From DATCVR01 sp036566745 (GTDB taxonomy: Bacteria > Actinomycetota > Actinomycetes > Jiangellales > Jiangellaceae), in contig DATCVR010000308.1 in assembly GCA_036566745.1 (NCBI GenBank), forward strand, positions 1-8,153: a stretch of DNA of 8,153 nucleotides, given 5' to 3'. The position numbers and the translations under genes were made by a program. The notes below the pieces were generated by a model that had not been told where the DNA came from, ran no database searches, and worked only from the letters and a program-made list of their open reading frames with translations. Each line of letters begins with the position of its first letter. Position 1 is the stretch's first letter. Positions 6,497 through 8,153 of the stretch are shown here, piece after piece.

Positions 6497-6903
6497 GCCG
6501 CGAAGCGGCACTGGCGGATGGCCGGCGGATCGCCGAAGAGGGGATGACATCCCGCTGCACCGTTCGCCGCAAGACGGACCAGACGACCGACCATCCCGAC
6601 CTTGGCGAAGTCCCCGTCTGGGTGGACGTCTACACGGACCTTCCGCTCAAGGTCGCCGGGTTCAGCCGCGGCCAGTCGCAGTCTCGCCACGTCACAACAG
6701 GTGGTGTCGAGTACGAGATCGCCATGCGCACGGACCACTTCCCAGCCCTGACCACCGACCTCCGCGACAACGACTTGGTCGACGTCACGTCCGGCGACAA
6801 CACCGGCTTGGTTCAGCGCCTCGTCGAGACCGACTGGCAGGACCAGGCGACGGCGCAACGGTTCCCCGTCGTCTCCGTCCCGCGCCCTGAGGAGTGGTCC
6901 TGA
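6493..6903 (+). CDS. Head-closure (stopper) protein, DUF6093-like
   Basis: A 136-aa protein likely to sit below the connector and close the filled head. It begins at GTG 6493, sharing GTGA with the previous stop. An N-terminal helix with GRRIAEEGM is followed by SRCTVRRKT (19-27) and then a beta-rich body: WVDVYTDLPLKVAG, then YEIAMRTDHFPALTTDLRDNDLVDVTSGDN. This order (GR...AE..M, Cys-Thr-x-Arg-Arg, then a small barrel) resembles DUF6093 proteins found between connector and neck genes of actinobacterial phages. An in-frame ATG at 6544 has a purine-rich stretch too close to it to serve well and would remove the conserved helix, so GTG is preferred. The site before the GTG is weak, which suggests restart after the upstream stop codon. 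Role is by position and fold pattern, not by a catalytic motif. Confidence 0.72.
   Translation: MSREAALADGRRIAEEGMTSRCTVRRKTDQTTDHPDLGEVPVWVDVYTDLPLKVAGFSRGQSQSRHVTTGGVEYEIAMRTDHFPALTTDLRDNDLVDVTSGDNTGLVQRLVETDWQDQATAQRFPVVSVPRPEEWS
6889..6894 (+). promoter_or_regulatory. Ribosome binding site of the 41-codon gene
   Basis: GAGGAG lies 8 nt before ATG 6903, within the end of the preceding gene. A well-placed site like this is the main reason to treat the short reading frame as a real gene. Confidence 0.65.
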
Positions 6904-7028
6904 TGGCCGAGCACAACGAGCCTGTCCGCCTGTTCTTCGACGAGGAATCCGCCGCCGAATTGCGCGCGGAGGTGCGGGCGGCTGTCGCAGCGTTCCGCAT
7001 ACTCGACAAGGAGCGAGGAGAGTCCTGA
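6903..7028 (+). CDS. Small acidic phage protein, 41 aa, unknown function
   Basis: A short gene that exactly fills the space between the closure and neck genes. Its ATG shares one base with the preceding stop (TGATG) and its own TGA shares one base with the next ATG, so it joins the coupled chain. It has a good ribosome binding site at 6889-6894. The protein starts MAEHNEPVRLFFDEESA, continues as an Ala/Glu/Arg helix (ELRAEVRAAVAAFRIL) and ends DKERGES. There is no signal peptide, membrane segment or Cys. The helix has hydrophobic positions spaced for one greasy face, so it could dock on a partner; I do not recognise a family. It could be a small structural or assembly factor, or a leader whose translation feeds ribosomes to the next gene. 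Function is unknown; reality of the gene is supported by spacing. Confidence 0.65.
   Translation: MAEHNEPVRLFFDEESAAELRAEVRAAVAAFRILDKERGES
7015..7020 (+). promoter_or_regulatory. Ribosome binding site of the neck protein gene
   Basis: GAGGAG lies 7 nt before ATG 7028, inside the last codons of the 41-codon gene. It confirms the ATG at 7028 as the neck gene start. Confidence 0.6.
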
Positions 7029-7396
7029 TGCGCATCTCTGTCCGCCGCTCCGGCAACGCGATCTCCACGACAGCCCGCGACCTCCAGGCCGCCGCCGTCA
7101 AGATCCCGACTGAGGGCAACGCGATCGTCCACACCAACGGCGAGTCCGCCAACCGCCTGGCCCGAGCGATCGCTCAGCAGAAGGCTGGCCCGCACGGTGA
7201 GAACTACTTCAAGCGCATCAGCGCCGAGATGACTGGGCTGCTCTCCGTCGAGATCGGCCCGTCCCCGCTGGTCGGCTCGCGCTTCACCGGTGTCGGCGGC
7301 TCTGCTGGTGCCGGACGAGACCTCGACGAGGCACTCGCCAAGGTGGCGCCGGCGTTCCATAAGGACGCCGCCGACCTGATGGACCGCCTGCTGTGA
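7028..7396 (+). CDS. Neck / minor tail protein, HK97 gp10-like
   Basis: A 122-aa protein of the head-tail joint. The segment PHGENYFKRISAEMTG (about 55-70) followed by LLSVEIGPSPLVGSRFTGVG fits the HK97 gp10-like pattern in which a 'His-Gly...Tyr-x-x-x-Ile' stretch precedes a beta hairpin ending in a Gly-Pro turn. The C-terminal helix DLDEALAKVAPAFHKDAADLMDRLL corresponds to the family's closing helix. The N-terminus (MRISVRRSGNAISTTARDLQ) is basic and Ser-rich, with a helix after it. Gene position, after the closure protein and before the tail terminator, is where gp10-like genes lie. It starts on the ATG that overlaps the previous stop and ends in the GTGA overlap with the next gene. Identification is by pattern and order. 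Confidence 0.72.
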   Translation: MRISVRRSGNAISTTARDLQAAAVKIPTEGNAIVHTNGESANRLARAIAQQKAGPHGENYFKRISAEMTGLLSVEIGPSPLVGSRFTGVGGSAGAGRDLDEALAKVAPAFHKDAADLMDRLL

Positions 7397-7800
7397 GTGC
7401 TCAGGAAGTGCTTGCGACCGCGATCAAGGCCGCGATTCAAGCCCAGCTGCCCACCGGCGTCACGGTCTACGACGTCGATGAGGTCCCCGGCACCACAGGC
7501 GGCCCGACATCCAGCACCGGCAACCCGCCCCTCAGGTACGTGACCATCCAGTTGTCCCGCCGCTGGCACCCCGAGCGACGCGGTGACGCGGACATGATCC
7601 ACGGCGGCGCGCTGACGACCCACTACTACGCGCCGAACGTCACTGTCTGTCGCGATCTCCGAGCGGCCGTCACGGCGGCCCTGGAAGACCGCGCCTACGC
7701 CCTGCCGAGCGGCGACACGGTCGGCCCGTTCTCCCACCAGTTCGACGGAGAGCCCGACTTCGCCGAGGGCTGGTCAGCCTTCGACCTCTGGAAGTTCTGA
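7393..7800 (+). CDS. Probable tail terminator protein
   Basis: A 135-aa protein expected to cap the tail tube and join it to the head. It starts at GTG 7393 in a GTGA overlap without a clear ribosome binding site, so translation probably depends on the upstream gene. The opening helix (AQEVLATAIKAAIQAQL) followed by VTVYDVDEVPG is the form seen in tail-terminator and gpU-like proteins, which start with a helix and then a strand. Next come YVTIQLSRRW, a central strand, and CRDLRAAVTAALEDRAYAL, a helix. The C-terminal strand FAEGWSAFDLWKF is rich in aromatics. Position just before the tail-tube gene region supports the role; sequence alone would not be enough. It could instead be another minor neck protein. 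Confidence 0.6.
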   Translation: MSAQEVLATAIKAAIQAQLPTGVTVYDVDEVPGTTGGPTSSTGNPPLRYVTIQLSRRWHPERRGDADMIHGGALTTHYYAPNVTVCRDLRAAVTAALEDRAYALPSGDTVGPFSHQFDGEPDFAEGWSAFDLWKF

Positions 7801-7831
7801 GCCCTGTCCGCATGACCACCCCTGCCCGAAA

Positions 7832-7837
7832 GGGAGG
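7832..7837 (+). promoter_or_regulatory. Ribosome binding site deciding the start at 7845
   Basis: GGGAGG lies 7 nt before ATG 7845. The upstream in-frame ATG at 7812 has no purine-rich site, so the shorter protein is preferred. The first three G of this site could form a 3-bp stem with CCC 7825-7827 around a GAAA loop, too weak to claim. Confidence 0.6.
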
Positions 7838-7844
7838 CACTCGC

Positions 7845-8096
7845 ATGCCCAAGCAGCCCCTGCCCGACCTGACCACTCCGGACGAGTACGGCCGTCTCCG
7901 CGTGCGAGACGTCGACACCGGCCACGAGCGGACCATCCACGCGACCGAGCTGCCCCACGGCAACTACGTGCCGCTGGACGAGCCCGCATCGCATCCCCTC
8001 ACCGGCGAGGCACTGCCCCCGGTCCACAAGTCCCTGTCGGGTCAAACCCAACGCGGCCAGCAGGCCGAAACTCAGAAGGAGAACACCGATGGCTGA
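7845..8096 (+). CDS. Small phage protein before the tail-tube gene, unknown function
   Basis: An 83-aa hydrophilic protein, separated from the tail terminator gene by a 44-nt gap and overlapping the next gene by 8 nt. Residues 15-40 form the only ordered-looking part: EYGRLRVRDVDTGHERTIHA, a pair of short strands around an Asp-Thr-Gly-His turn. It is followed by LDEPASHPLTGEALPP, and the last 25 residues (GQTQRGQQAETQKENTDG and before) are Gln/Lys/Glu-rich and likely disordered. Similar small 'V-R-D-x-x-T-G-H' proteins, in my recollection, occur at this position in other actinobacterial phages, with no assigned function that I know. There is no membrane segment, signal peptide or Cys. Possible roles are a small tail or decoration protein, or a binding partner of the tail tube; none is shown by the sequence. 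Starting at ATG 7812 would add 11 residues. Confidence 0.68.
   Translation: MPKQPLPDLTTPDEYGRLRVRDVDTGHERTIHATELPHGNYVPLDEPASHPLTGEALPPVHKSLSGQTQRGQQAETQKENTDG
8076..8081 (+). promoter_or_regulatory. Ribosome binding site of the tail-tube gene
   Basis: AAGGAG lies 7 nt before ATG 8089, inside the end of the 83-aa gene. It supports the out-of-frame overlapping start at 8089. Confidence 0.65.
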
Positions 8097-8153
8097 GCCT
8101 CTCCGGCCTGCACCGGCCAAGGTTTACACCCGGGAGAACTGGATCTTCATCCC
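8089..8153 (+). CDS. Probable major tail protein (3' end outside window)
   Basis: Only the first 21 codons are present: MAEPLRPAPAKVYTREN, then WIFI. The frame begins at an ATG with a good ribosome binding site and overlaps the stop of the previous gene by 8 nt. The place is right for the tail-tube subunit, which follows the terminator genes in siphovirus modules. The opening, a Pro/Ala-rich lead into an aromatic strand, resembles N-termini of major tail proteins of actinobacterial phages. With so few residues this is a prediction from position and start pattern. Confidence 0.55.
   Translation, partial: MAEPLRPAPAKVYTRENWIFI

Noticed and set aside
8054..8067. CGGCC/GGCCG hairpin with a 4-nt loop before the tail-tube gene
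   Set aside because: Five pairs inside a GC-rich coding sequence are expected by chance, and it leaves the ribosome binding site free.
1..8153. A new defence, toxin or other accessory system hidden in the module
   Set aside because: Every stretch longer than 54 nt is covered by a morphogenesis gene or a small gene coupled to one; no accessory gene, CRISPR array, tRNA or mobile element was seen.

Overview
The window is a densely packed, single-strand (+) morphogenesis module of a tailed phage or prophage. The DNA is strongly GC-rich, with G or C at most third codon positions and several GTG starts. Together with the protein types (a terminase with a GKDP-type P-loop, an SPP1-gp6-like portal, a MuF-like protein in the 'capsid maturation' slot, an SU10/DUF5309-type major capsid protein and a Gp19/Gp15-like connector), this points to a phage or prophage of an actinobacterium. 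I cannot name the host genus, and nothing here distinguishes a free phage from an integrated prophage: no integrase, attachment site, tRNA or host gene is visible.

Layout, left to right: terminase large subunit without its N-terminus (2-1768); portal (1782-3239); MuF-like minor head protein (3217-4110); a 54-nt gap with a small hairpin; scaffold-like protein (4165-4848); major capsid protein with an apparent inserted beta-rich domain (4859-6058); a 33-nt gap leading into a long inverted repeat; Gp19/Gp15-like head-tail connector (6092-6496); DUF6093-like head-closure protein (6493-6903); an overlooked 41-codon gene (6903-7028); HK97-gp10-like neck protein (7028-7396); probable tail terminator (7393-7800); an 83-aa protein of unknown function (7845-8096); and the first codons of the probable major tail protein (8089-8153). 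No gene-free stretch exceeds 54 nt, and there is no convincing promoter or intrinsic terminator, so the block is probably read as one late transcript.

Working together: the terminase pumps DNA through the portal into a prohead built from scaffold and capsid protein. The connector, closure and neck proteins and the terminator then build the joint to the tail. This gene set fits a siphovirus-like particle with a long tail; the tail-tube gene begins at the right edge.

The gene content is ordinary for such phages, and I see no new defence, mobile or enzymatic system. The most unusual signal is a perfect 15-bp inverted repeat (6073-6087 with 6135-6149), extendable by 4 bp past a one-base bulge. 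It would bury the ribosome binding site and the first base of the start codon of the first connector gene. That gene leads a chain of five genes joined by overlapping stops and starts, so the structure could set the ratio of abundant capsid protein to scarce connector proteins. This is inference from sequence alone.
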